Of a DNA stretch of 64,000 nucleotides, positions 56,270 through 64,000 are shown piece by piece. The stretch's first letter is position 1. Every line of letters begins with the position of its first letter. This stretch comes from Ulvibacter antarcticus (GTDB lineage: Bacteria > Bacteroidota > Bacteroidia > Flavobacteriales > Flavobacteriaceae), in NCBI RefSeq assembly GCF_003688405.1, contig NZ_REFC01000011.1:930001-994000 (forward strand), written 5' to 3'. The notes below the pieces were generated by a model. That model ran no database searches. It had not been told where the DNA came from and worked only from the letters and a program-made list of their open reading frames with translations. The translations under genes and the position numbers were made by a program.

Positions 56270-57643
56270 ATGAAGAAGTTTATTGCATTCACTGCGATTA
56301 TTGCCTTTTTGTACAGTTGTAACTCATCAGATAGAGGAGAACTAGTCGGAGCAAAAGGTAAAAAATGGTATCCCGAAAAACCTTATGGAATGACGCTTAT
56401 CCCTGGTGGGTCTTTTATCATGGGTAAGTCTGATGATGATTTTGTCGCCGTAAATGATGCCCCAACTAAAACTGTTACTGTCCGTTCATTTTATATGGAT
56501 GAAACAGAAATAACGAATGCCGAATATCGTCAATTCGTAGAGTGGGTTCGTGATTCTACAGTACGACTACGTCTTGCTATCATGGCCGACGAAGTAGGAG
56601 CAACACCTGGAGACAGTGGTGTTGGTGATTTTGCTTTCCTGGATCAGGAAAACGAAGAAATGACTCCTTACGACCAATACATGTATGATAATTACTTCGG
56701 AATGGGAGAAGATTATTATGCGGGTCGAAAAATCAATAACAATATCGATCTAGTTTGGGATACTTCCGAATATCCAGATGAGTATTACTCAGAGGTAATG
56801 GATAGTATGTATATTCCTGCAGAGGAGGCTTACAATGGTCAGCGTACCATCGATGTTACTAAATTGAAATTCCAATACACTCATATGGATATTCAGTCTG
56901 CAGCGAGAGATCAGACTAAGAGAAGAAAAGATTTTATTAAAAAAGATACCGTTTCTATTTATCCTGATACCACGGTATGGATAAAGGATTTCAACTATTC
57001 TTATAACGAGCCAATGCACAACGATTATTTCTGGCACCAGGCTTATGGAGATTATCCTGTAGTTGGAGTTAACTGGAAACAAGCAAAAGCATTTTGTGCT
57101 TGGAGAACTTTGTATAAGAACTCTTATCAAAAATCTAAAAAACGTAACCATATAAACTCTTTCCGTCTTCCAGGTGAAGCGGAATGGGAATATGCTGCAC
57201 GTGGTGGCTTAGCATCTGCAACCTACCCTTGGGGAGGGCCTTATGCTAAAAATGATAGAGGTTGCTTTATGGCAAACTTTAAACCTTTACGTGGTGATTA
57301 CGCAGCAGATCAGGCACTCTACACTGTAGAAGCCGACGCTTATGAACCAAATGATTACAACTTGTATAATATGTCCGGTAATGTAGCCGAGTGGGTAGCT
57401 TCTTCATACGATCCAGCTTCTTACGAATATACATCAACAATGAACCCCAATGTAAATGATCCGACCAATGCGCGAAAAGTTGTTCGTGGAGGGTCCTGGA
57501 AAGACGTTGCTTACTTCCTACAAGTAAGTACACGTGACTATGAATATGCAGACTCAGCAAGAAGCTATATAGGTTTCAGAACTGTTCAGGATTATATGGG
57601 TACCGATGTTACATTGAACAAAAATTTTGGCGACGCCCGTTAA
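56270..57643 (+). CDS. gldK: Gliding motility/T9SS lipoprotein GldK
   Basis: The 457-residue lipoprotein (FLYSCNSSD) has a formylglycine-generating-enzyme-like (SUMF1) fold: GMTLIPGGSFIMG at the start, FYMDETEITNAEYRQFVEW, then FRLPGEAEWEYAARGG and the C-terminal GSWKDVAYFLQVSTR and GFRTVQD. It forms the outer-membrane ring of the type IX secretion system together with GldN. A ~170-residue insert between the early and late SUMF1 blocks is usual for GldK. It is first in the gldKLMN operon. Confidence 0.96.
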   Translation: MKKFIAFTAIIAFLYSCNSSDRGELVGAKGKKWYPEKPYGMTLIPGGSFIMGKSDDDFVAVNDAPTKTVTVRSFYMDETEITNAEYRQFVEWVRDSTVRLRLAIMADEVGATPGDSGVGDFAFLDQENEEMTPYDQYMYDNYFGMGEDYYAGRKINNNIDLVWDTSEYPDEYYSEVMDSMYIPAEEAYNGQRTIDVTKLKFQYTHMDIQSAARDQTKRRKDFIKKDTVSIYPDTTVWIKDFNYSYNEPMHNDYFWHQAYGDYPVVGVNWKQAKAFCAWRTLYKNSYQKSKKRNHINSFRLPGEAEWEYAARGGLASATYPWGGPYAKNDRGCFMANFKPLRGDYAADQALYTVEADAYEPNDYNLYNMSGNVAEWVASSYDPASYEYTSTMNPNVNDPTNARKVVRGGSWKDVAYFLQVSTRDYEYADSARSYIGFRTVQDYMGTDVTLNKNFGDAR

Positions 57644-57695
57644 TCTATTAAATAATAAAAACTTAAACTAAACTTAAACTAAAAACTATTGTATT

Positions 57696-58343
57696 ATGGC
57701 ACAATCAAGATCATCAAAGAAATTATTTAACATGGCTTACGGCCTTGGAGCATCTATTGTAATTTTAGGAGCTTTATTTAAAATCCTTCACTGGGAAATT
57801 GGTCCACTTAATGGTGGTATCCTTTTAGCAGTTGGACTTATTACTGAAGCGATCATTTTTGCTATCTCTGCTTTTGAGCCCGTAGATGATGATTTAGACT
57901 GGTCTTTGGTATATCCAGAATTAGCTGGCGGAATGGCTTCAGGTAAAAAGAAAGAAGCTCCGGAAGATGCACAAGGATTACTATCTAAGAAATTAGACGA
58001 AATGTTGAAAGGTGCTAAAATAGATTCAGAATTAATGAATAGCCTTAGTGACAGTATCCGTTCTTTCGAAGGTGCTGCAAAAGGAATGGCTCCTACTGCC
58101 GAAGCAATGAGTTCTACTAAAAAATACAGCGAGGAAATGGCCTTAGCTGCTGCACAAATGGAATCTCTTAACAGCCTTTATAAAGTACAGGTTGAGTCTA
58201 CAAGTCGTCAGGCTGAAGTACAAGAGCGTGTTGCTGAAAATGCAGAACAATTAAAATCTCAAATGGCACATTTAGCTACAAACCTATCTTCACTTAACGG
58301 TGTTTATGGTGGTATGCTGTCTGCTATGAGTTCAAAAAATTAG
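57696..58343 (+). CDS. gldL: T9SS/gliding motor protein GldL
   Basis: The 215-residue inner-membrane protein has two membrane helices (about 12-30 and 36-57, with LGALFKILHWEIGPLNGG between) and a long cytoplasmic helical region rich in Met/Glu/Lys. With GldM it forms the proton-driven rotary motor of gliding and type IX secretion. The Glu in the second helix (ITEAIIFAIS) matches the residue proposed for proton passage. Confidence 0.95.
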   Translation: MAQSRSSKKLFNMAYGLGASIVILGALFKILHWEIGPLNGGILLAVGLITEAIIFAISAFEPVDDDLDWSLVYPELAGGMASGKKKEAPEDAQGLLSKKLDEMLKGAKIDSELMNSLSDSIRSFEGAAKGMAPTAEAMSSTKKYSEEMALAAAQMESLNSLYKVQVESTSRQAEVQERVAENAEQLKSQMAHLATNLSSLNGVYGGMLSAMSSKN

Positions 58344-58383
58344 GATAATTTCCATCTAACTATTAATTTAAAAACAAATTAAC

Positions 58384-59952
58384 ATGGCAGGAGGAAGTTT
58401 ATCCCCAAGGCAAAAGATGATTAACCTAATGTACTTGGTTTTCATCGCAATGTTGGCATTAAACATGTCAAAAGAAGTATTATCGGCTTTCGGATTATTG
58501 GACGAAAAAATGAGCGAGGCGAATGTTGCAACTACACAACGTAATGTAGCGTTCATGGAGAACCTAGGAGAAAAAGCGGTTGAGCAACCTGAGCAATATG
58601 CTGCGGTAAAAGAAAAAGCTGATCAAGTAAATACGATTTCAGAAAGTTTAGATACGTATCTATCAGACCTTAAAGGTCAAATGATGGGAACTTTAAAGCC
58701 GGAAGAGGCAAACGATTATGAGGTTCAGGATAAGCCTGATTTCTTAGATCGAAGATTTTTCAACGGTGATAAGTTAAAGCCTGAAGGTCAGGAATTCTTA
58801 AATCAGATTAATACCTATAGAACTGAAATGGCTTCGGTACTAGGTGAAACATATCCAGATATTAAGAGTTCAATCGAGAAGAACTTTTCTACAGAACCGG
58901 TTGTAAATCGTGATGGTAAAAAAGTAGATTGGTTAAATTATAACTACGAGGGATTTCCATTAGTAGCTTCTAAAACCAAGCTTACGGCATTACAGAATGA
59001 TATAAAAGTTACGAAGAATGAATTGTTGGCTAAAATGTTAGCAGGACAACAGGCTTCTGCATTATCATTTACACAGTATAACACCTTACTGGAGCAATCT
59101 AAATCGGCATTTTATGCTGGTGAAAAATTCGATGGTGGAATCGTATTAGGTCGTAAAGATCCAAATACAAAACCAAATAAAGTAGAACTTACTTTAGATG
59201 GTAGACCACTTTCTGCAGAGCAGTATACTATTGAAAATGGTAAAGTGAAATTAAACATTAGTGCTGGAGCAGCCGGAGATCATAAGATTGAAGGTAACTT
59301 AATCTTCTTACAAGAAGGTAAAGAAGTTGAAATTCCGGTAAACGTTGCGTTTGCGACTATTACAAAACCTAATTCAGCTGTTATTGCAGCCGATAAGATG
59401 AATGTAGTATATCGTGGTGTAGTAAACCCAATGACGGTTTCTATCCCTGGTATTCCCGACAATAAGGTTACGGCTTCGGGTACTGGTCTTTCGAAGGTTT
59501 CTGGAAGTAAATACAGCATGAGCCCTGGTGCAGGAAGAACTGTAACGATTACAGCTAGTGGTACGTTACCTGACGGAGCAAGAGTAAATACTCCGGCAGA
59601 ATTTCGTATTAAAGATATCCCAAGACCTTCTGGAACCATTCGTGGGGAAGATGGAGATGGTGGATGTGTACGTATGCAACGCGAAGGTTTGGAAAAATCA
59701 TCTGTTGGTGCTGTATTACAAGACTTCGATTTCGACCTTAAGTTAAACGTTACTGGCTTTAGTTTTAAAGTTTCAGGACAACCAACTGTAAAAGTAAGTG
59801 GAGGCCGACTTAATAGTCAGGCATCTGCAACCCTTAGAAGAGCATCACGTGGTGAAACGGTTCAGATCTTCGATATTACTGCAAATATTGCAAACAATTC
59901 AGGATACAAATTGAAGAAGATTTCTCCAATCTGTATAGAATTGACAAACTAG
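58384..59952 (+). CDS. gldM: T9SS/gliding motor shaft protein GldM
   Basis: The 522-residue protein has a single membrane helix near the N-terminus (about 18-38, with LMYLVFIAMLALNMSKEVL) that packs with GldL. A periplasmic helical domain and beta-rich domains follow, reaching GldK/GldN. It transmits rotation from the inner to the outer membrane. The sequence SPRQKMINLMYLVF at the start is a strong family mark. Confidence 0.96.
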   Translation: MAGGSLSPRQKMINLMYLVFIAMLALNMSKEVLSAFGLLDEKMSEANVATTQRNVAFMENLGEKAVEQPEQYAAVKEKADQVNTISESLDTYLSDLKGQMMGTLKPEEANDYEVQDKPDFLDRRFFNGDKLKPEGQEFLNQINTYRTEMASVLGETYPDIKSSIEKNFSTEPVVNRDGKKVDWLNYNYEGFPLVASKTKLTALQNDIKVTKNELLAKMLAGQQASALSFTQYNTLLEQSKSAFYAGEKFDGGIVLGRKDPNTKPNKVELTLDGRPLSAEQYTIENGKVKLNISAGAAGDHKIEGNLIFLQEGKEVEIPVNVAFATITKPNSAVIAADKMNVVYRGVVNPMTVSIPGIPDNKVTASGTGLSKVSGSKYSMSPGAGRTVTITASGTLPDGARVNTPAEFRIKDIPRPSGTIRGEDGDGGCVRMQREGLEKSSVGAVLQDFDFDLKLNVTGFSFKVSGQPTVKVSGGRLNSQASATLRRASRGETVQIFDITANIANNSGYKLKKISPICIELTN

Positions 59953-59967
59953 AATAAATTAGTATTT

Positions 59968-60870
59968 ATGAATGTGAAAAATGTTGTTTTAAGTATTGTT
60001 GCCTTAATCATGGGTACGGTATGTGCAGAAGCGCAGATCAATATCCTGAATGCAGCAACACCAGAAGATATAGGCGTTAGGACGGAAGCTCAGATTGCCT
60101 ACGATAATGATGTTCCATTGCCTTATGGGTATGTGGATGAGCGTGATGTACTGTGGTCTAAAACTACTTGGGAGATCATCGATCTTGATGAAAGAGTTAA
60201 TTTTCCATTGTATTACCCTATTGACACGAACAATATTGGTGCAGAAAGACGCTCTTTGTATGATGTTCTTGTAAAGAATATCAAAAATGGTAAGATAGAT
60301 GGTGTTTATGCCGATTCTTATTTTACCGAAAAGAGAAGTCTTCAGGATTTAGATGCCTCTTTAGTGTATCGCGATACAACCGATCTTGGGATCGATCAGT
60401 TTAATGCTGGTGAGCCTGTAGATGAGCAGTATGTACGTGAATTTACACTAGATGCAGGAGATATCGAAGAGTGGAGAGTACGTGGTTACTGGTATCTTGA
60501 CAAACGTCAGGGTGAGTTGAAGTATCGCTTATTGGGAATTTGCCCGGTAGCCGGTGAAGCTCGTTCTAAAGCTTTTGAAGATGACGGTTTCGATAGTAGA
60601 GTTGAACTTTTTTGGGTATGGTTCCCTGGAGCGCGTGAAGTGCTTCACAATGCCAAAGCCTTCAATAGAAGGAATACATCTCAACCTATTTCATACGACC
60701 ATTTGTTAAATTCAAGACGATTCCACGGAGTTGTTTATAAAGAAGACAATGTTCAAGGCGATAGAAACGTAAATGACTATGTAAACGATAATGCGTTAAT
60801 GCAACTTCTCGAATCTGATAGGATTCTTGAATCAATTCGGAACATAGAGATCGATCTCTGGAACTACTAA
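59968..60870 (+). CDS. gldN: T9SS/gliding protein GldN
   Basis: The 300-residue periplasmic protein has a signal peptide (MGTVCAEAQ) and family blocks VDERDVLWSKTTWEIIDLDERVNFPLY and LLGICPVAGEAR in its sequence. It associates with GldK at the outer membrane. It starts 15 bases after gldM and ends the operon before a terminator. Confidence 0.96.
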   Translation: MNVKNVVLSIVALIMGTVCAEAQINILNAATPEDIGVRTEAQIAYDNDVPLPYGYVDERDVLWSKTTWEIIDLDERVNFPLYYPIDTNNIGAERRSLYDVLVKNIKNGKIDGVYADSYFTEKRSLQDLDASLVYRDTTDLGIDQFNAGEPVDEQYVREFTLDAGDIEEWRVRGYWYLDKRQGELKYRLLGICPVAGEARSKAFEDDGFDSRVELFWVWFPGAREVLHNAKAFNRRNTSQPISYDHLLNSRRFHGVVYKEDNVQGDRNVNDYVNDNALMQLLESDRILESIRNIEIDLWNY

Positions 60871-60892
60871 ACATTCAAACAGAATAATAGTT

Positions 60893-60927
60893 AAACCCTC
60901 CTTTACTTAGTAATGGAGGGTTTTTTT
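60893..60927 (+). terminator. Terminator of the gldKLMN operon
   Basis: AAACCCTCC and GGAGGGTTT pair around a loop that can itself pair (TTA/TAA), followed by a T-run. It lies 22 bases after the gldN stop. Confidence 0.9.
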
Positions 60928-60991
60928 ATATATCCACTTTTCACAAGAATTTAATGAGCTTCTTCCTATAATTCCTTACTATCTTTAAGCC

Positions 60992-62074
60992 ATGAAACAA
61001 GTTGATTATATAGTTGTTGGTTTGGGTATCGCCGGAATCAGCTTCTGTGAACAATTGCAGCGACATGCTAAGAGTTTCGTCGCGGTTGATAGTGGATTAA
61101 ATACGGCTACAAAGGTTTCTGGCGGGGTGCTTAATCCTGTAGTGTTAAAACGTTTTACCTTAGCCTGGAAGGCGAAGGAGCAGTTCTCTGGAAGTCTTCA
61201 ATTTTATAAAGAGTTGTCCGAAAAGCTGGGTGAGAAGCTCCTTGTAGAAATGCCCGTATATCGTATTTTAAATAATGTAGAAGAGCAGAATGATTGGGTG
61301 GTAGCAAGTGATAAGCGAGATCTTTCTCCTTTTATATCTTCGGAAATTATTGCGAATATTAACCCCAATGTTATTGCTCCTCTTGGCTTCGGAAGCGTTC
61401 ACAGTGCCGGAAGAATTGATCCTTCAGTTGTAGTAAGCAAATACAAAGCATATCTTCAAAAAAATGATTCACTCCTTTCTGAAACTTTCGACTACTCAGA
61501 ATTTTCAGAAGTTTCCGAAACAAAAGAAAAATATACCGTTCGGTATAAAAATATAGTAGCGAAGAGAATAGTATTCGCTCAAGGTGCATTTTCTTTTGAA
61601 AACCCCATGTTTCCGAAGTTATTAACTGCTAAAGGAAAATTAGTGCTAATTCCTAATAAAGGTGAGTATATAATTATCAGCGCTCCCGAATTGCAATTGA
61701 ATGTACTATTGAAGGGACCAGTATATGTAATTCCTTTGGGTAACGATACATATAAAGTGGGCGCTACGTACGATAGAGATAATAGTAAAACTGAGACTAC
61801 TGATAAAGCGCGGGAGGAAATAGTAGCCAAGCTAAAAAGAATTATTCTCTGTGATTTTGAAATCATAGATCAGGAAGCCGGAATTCGCCCAACAACCATA
61901 GACAGAAGACCTTTACTTGGAACAACAATAGAAAAGCCGCATATCGCCTTTTTCACTGGCCTCGGAACTCACGGTATCCTGGGAGCCCCGTTTTTATCGG
62001 ATGCGCTATACAATCATCTTGAAAACAATGTGAAGTTACCCGAAGAAATGGATTTAAAGCGATGGCTTCGTTAG
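60992..62074 (+). CDS. FAD-dependent amine/D-amino-acid oxidase-family oxidoreductase
   Basis: The 360-residue DAO-fold flavoprotein begins with the dinucleotide motif YIVVGLGIAGISFCEQL. Other marks are SGGVLNPVVLKRF and the C-terminal FAD-contact block TGLGTHGILGAPFLSD. Similar flavobacterial genes are single and uncharacterised, and the substrate is unknown. A hepta-nucleotide tandem array begins at its stop codon. Confidence 0.85.
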   Translation: MKQVDYIVVGLGIAGISFCEQLQRHAKSFVAVDSGLNTATKVSGGVLNPVVLKRFTLAWKAKEQFSGSLQFYKELSEKLGEKLLVEMPVYRILNNVEEQNDWVVASDKRDLSPFISSEIIANINPNVIAPLGFGSVHSAGRIDPSVVVSKYKAYLQKNDSLLSETFDYSEFSEVSETKEKYTVRYKNIVAKRIVFAQGAFSFENPMFPKLLTAKGKLVLIPNKGEYIIISAPELQLNVLLKGPVYVIPLGNDTYKVGATYDRDNSKTETTDKAREEIVAKLKRIILCDFEIIDQEAGIRPTTIDRRPLLGTTIEKPHIAFFTGLGTHGILGAPFLSDALYNHLENNVKLPEEMDLKRWLR

Positions 62075-62108
62075 GAAGCTGGAAGTTGGAAGTTTGAAGT
62101 TGGAAGAG
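62074..62108. repeat. Imperfect 7-bp tandem array (GGAAGTT)
   Basis: Five heptamers, GGAAGCT, GGAAGTT twice, TGAAGTT and GGAAGAG, run from the last base of the FAD oxidoreductase stop codon. It is one of two heptamer arrays in this intergenic region. Confidence 0.75.
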
Positions 62109-62118
62109 TGAAAGTAGG

Positions 62119-62172
62119 TTCTCGATAATAATTAAAACTAGCTGCACCCGTTTTAATTCACTCGAACTGACC
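62119..62172. repeat. Dispersed TTCGAG-type repeat, inverted copy
   Basis: TTCTCGATAAT ... CACTCGAACTGACC with an internal perfect stem AATTAAAAC / GTTTTAATT. It is the reverse orientation of the element at 62191, sharing the end sequences GTCA(G/C)TTCGAGTGA and ATCGAGAA. Confidence 0.65.
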
Positions 62173-62190
62173 GATGTTTTATTATTTTTT

Positions 62191-62250
62191 TGTCACTTCG
62201 AGTGATTTTCAAAAACCCTGAAAGGTTTGAGAAAATAGTATCGAGAAGAA
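62191..62250. repeat. Dispersed TTCGAG-type repeat, direct copy
   Basis: TGTCACTTCGAGTGATTTTC ... TAGTATCGAGAAGAA. CACT-TCG-AGTG folds at one end, and AAACC/GGTTT pairs in the centre. Paired with the inverted copy at 62119 it makes a REPIN-like unit. Confidence 0.65.
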
Positions 62251-62279
62251 GTTGGAATCACACGAAAAAAATAATCTTT

Positions 62280-62349
62280 AACCAATAACCAATAACCAAT
62301 AACCAATAACCAATCACCAATCACCAATCACCAATCACCAATCACCAAC
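62280..62349. repeat. Ten-unit 7-bp tandem array (AACCAAT/CACCAAT)
   Basis: Five AACCAAT units, four CACCAAT units and one CACCAAC run without interruption up to the base before the DUF983 stop codon (minus strand). It is likely a variable-number tandem repeat. Confidence 0.9.
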
Positions 62350-62721
62350 CTAGACCTTACTTTCATCAAACTTAAAAAATAAGTTGATCCATATATTTCT
62401 GGATGCTCTGGCAATCACTGGTAAGAGTAAGACTAAGGTAACCACGATTGTAATAAAGGTGGCCCCTCGATCAAGTCCGATAAAGAAAAATGCAATAACG
62501 AAAGCTGCGACCGCGACTGCAATTCCAACACCATAACTCACATACATAGCACCATAGAAAAAGGAGGGTTCAATCTTAAATTTGGTATCGCAATGTGAAC
62601 AGCGTTCGTGCATTTTAAGTGTGTCTGAAATCTTGTAAGGATTGCTGTTTTTGTACAATTTACCCTCATGACAAACAGGGCAAGTACTATTGAAAATACT
62701 GTATAATTTAGAACCTTTCAT
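62350..62721 (-). CDS. DUF983 membrane protein
   Basis: The 123-residue protein has an N-terminal zinc-ribbon-like pair, CPVCHEGKLY and CSHCDTKF, then two membrane helices (about 58-80 and 85-105). DUF983 proteins are small membrane proteins of unknown function with this CxxC pair. The ATG giving MKGSKLYSIFN is preferred to one 18 codons upstream, because the zinc ribbon normally follows the N-terminus closely. It is divergent from the ABC-F gene. Confidence 0.88.
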   Translation of the reverse strand: MKGSKLYSIFNSTCPVCHEGKLYKNSNPYKISDTLKMHERCSHCDTKFKIEPSFFYGAMYVSYGVGIAVAVAAFVIAFFFIGLDRGATFITIVVTLVLLLPVIARASRNIWINLFFKFDESKV

Positions 62722-62800
62722 ATTTCTTTCTTCAGAAGATGGAGACCATTTTTTTTGCACAACAAAATTAAGCATCTTTGCAAAAATTTTAGGCCTCTAA

Positions 62801-64000
62801 ATGCTAAATATTCACAATCTTTCAGTCTCCTTTCAGGGAGAATATTTATTCGAAAAAATTACCTTTCAATTGGGTGCAGGAACCCGCGTTGGTCTGGTAG
62901 GTAAAAACGGTGCCGGAAAATCCACACTCCTTAAAATTATTTCCGGAGAACAGGAATATGATGAGGGCGCTATCGCTACCGATAAGGAAACTTCAATAGG
63001 TTTCTTGAAGCAGGATATAGATTTTGAAAAAGGCCGTTCTGTGCTGCAAGAGTCTTACGAAGCATTCCGCGAAATTAAGAAGTTGGAAAAGCAACTGGAA
63101 GAAATTAACACCCAATTAGCCGAGCGTACCGATTATGAAAGTGATAGTTATCACGATCTCATGGTAGATCTTAATGAAGTACAACACCAATATGAAATTC
63201 ACGGAGGATATAACTATCAGGGAGAAACAGAACGTATTCTTCAGGGACTAGGTTTTCAACGAGCCGATTTTGATAAACTCACCGAAACCTTTTCCGGAGG
63301 GTGGCGTATGCGTATTGAGCTGGCAAAATTACTGCTTCAGAACAATGACATTCTACTTCTCGATGAGCCAACAAACCACCTGGATATAGAATCTATTCTT
63401 TGGTTGGAAGAGTTTTTAAAGAACTACCCTGGCGCAGTTGTGGTGGTATCTCACGATAAAATGTTCCTTGATAATATTACCAATCGTACTATTGAAATTT
63501 CCCTCGGAAAGATCTACGATTATAACAAACCATATACTCAGTATTTAGTGCAACGCGGAGAGCTACGTGAGCAGCAATTGGCTTCTCAAAAGAATCAACA
63601 AAAGCAAATTGATCAGACCGAAAAACTTATTGAAAAATTTAGAGCCAAGGCAAGTAAGGCAACAATGGCACAATCGCTTATAAAAAAGCTGGATAAGATC
63701 GACCGTATCGAAGTGGATGAAGATGACAACAGTGTGATGACGCTTCATTTCCCGGTTTCTATTGTTCCTGGAAAGATTGTAATCGAAGGGCATAAGATAT
63801 CCAAAAGTTATGGTGACAATGATGTTTTAAAAGGCATCGACCTCGTTGTTGAACGCGATACAAAGTTGGCATTCGTAGGACAAAACGGGCAAGGGAAATC
63901 AACCTTAGCAAAGATTATTGTTGATGAAATTCCACATGGAGGTACCATGAAACTCGGACATAACGTACAGATTGGGTATTTTGCCCAGAATCAGGCAGAT
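62801..64000 (+). CDS. ABC-F family ATPase, N-terminal part
   Basis: The frame is open at the right edge; 400 residues are present. The first ATPase domain has Walker A GLVGKNGAGKSTLLK, signature SGGWRMRIELAKLL and Walker B LLLDEPTNHLDIES. The ABC-F linker follows (about 235-315, basic/helical), then the second Walker A GQNGQGKSTLAK. No membrane domain is present. ABC-F proteins act on ribosomes, in translation or antibiotic protection; this one resembles the housekeeping group Uup/YheS, but the truncated C-terminus prevents a finer call. Confidence 0.92.
   Translation, partial: MLNIHNLSVSFQGEYLFEKITFQLGAGTRVGLVGKNGAGKSTLLKIISGEQEYDEGAIATDKETSIGFLKQDIDFEKGRSVLQESYEAFREIKKLEKQLEEINTQLAERTDYESDSYHDLMVDLNEVQHQYEIHGGYNYQGETERILQGLGFQRADFDKLTETFSGGWRMRIELAKLLLQNNDILLLDEPTNHLDIESILWLEEFLKNYPGAVVVVSHDKMFLDNITNRTIEISLGKIYDYNKPYTQYLVQRGELREQQLASQKNQQKQIDQTEKLIEKFRAKASKATMAQSLIKKLDKIDRIEVDEDDNSVMTLHFPVSIVPGKIVIEGHKISKSYGDNDVLKGIDLVVERDTKLAFVGQNGQGKSTLAKIIVDEIPHGGTMKLGHNVQIGYFAQNQAD

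Noticed and set aside
62280-62349. Possible CRISPR-like repeat array
   Set aside because: The units are 7 bp and directly contiguous without spacers, so it is a simple tandem repeat.

Overview
The window looks like chromosomal DNA of a member of the Flavobacteriaceae (phylum Bacteroidota). The support is the gliding/type IX secretion block gldKLMN, the exosortase-F pair, the purH-mreBCD-mrdA-rodA gene order, DUF6090, DUF3347 and HYC_CC_PP proteins, a TonB receptor with a carboxypeptidase-like N-terminal domain, AT-rich DNA, few Shine-Dalgarno sequences, and several TAnnTTTG-like -7 boxes. Species cannot be named from the sequence. No rRNA, tRNA, CRISPR array, integrase or transposase was seen.

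Layout. 1-11.9 kb is housekeeping: the end of a POT peptide transporter, two tandem exported thioredoxin-like proteins, ComEC, an NlpC/P60 lipoprotein, LpxB, SurE, a Prc-type protease, an OppC-type permease and an exported endonuclease. 11.9-19.2 kb (minus strand) is the cell-shape operon rodA-mrdA-mreD-mreC-mreB with purH upstream. 19.4-24.5 kb carries an FtsX/MacB permease, an unusual flavin monooxygenase with a DnaJ-like zinc-binding N-terminus, a GAF/fRMsr protein, XrtF with its partner protein, and a DUF3347 lipoprotein.

24.5-41.9 kb is the main accessory region, a long one-strand copper (probably Cu/Ag) handling cluster closed by a strong terminator. It contains a HYC_CC_PP protein, a decayed HMA gene, an HMA-AraC fusion regulator, a multicopper oxidase with Met/His-rich tandem repeats and a CopB-like barrel tail, a DUF3347 lipoprotein, a haem-binding-domain protein, a DUF305 protein, a CopA-type P-ATPase, a CusB-CusA-TolC efflux system whose CusB ends in DUF3347, a TonB receptor and an exported HMA protein. 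The likely logic is: cytosolic Cu(I) is pumped out by the P-ATPase, periplasmic Cu is oxidised by the oxidase and expelled by CusBAC, small Met/His/Cys proteins buffer or pass on the metal, and the HMA-AraC protein senses it.

42-52.2 kb holds a Lys/Ala-rich 32-residue peptide gene, a DUF6090 protein, a cluster of intergenic palindromes, and a minus-strand block groEL-groES-secG-TPR-lptE-sigma54 activator-lipoprotein-miaB. 52.2-60.9 kb holds topA, an arginase-fold protein that has lost its metal ligands, and gldK-gldL-gldM-gldN. The last part has an FAD oxidoreductase, an intergenic region full of 7-bp tandem arrays and inverted dispersed repeats, a DUF983 protein, and the start of an ABC-F ATPase that runs off the window.

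Most promising for a second look: the copper cluster as a unit (three DUF3347 domains in three contexts, oxidase-barrel fusion, HMA-AraC sensor), the arginase-fold pseudoenzyme joined to gldKLMN, the zinc-motif monooxygenase, the dispersed TTCGAG-type repeats, and a strong excess of the heptamer TTCGGAA on both strands.
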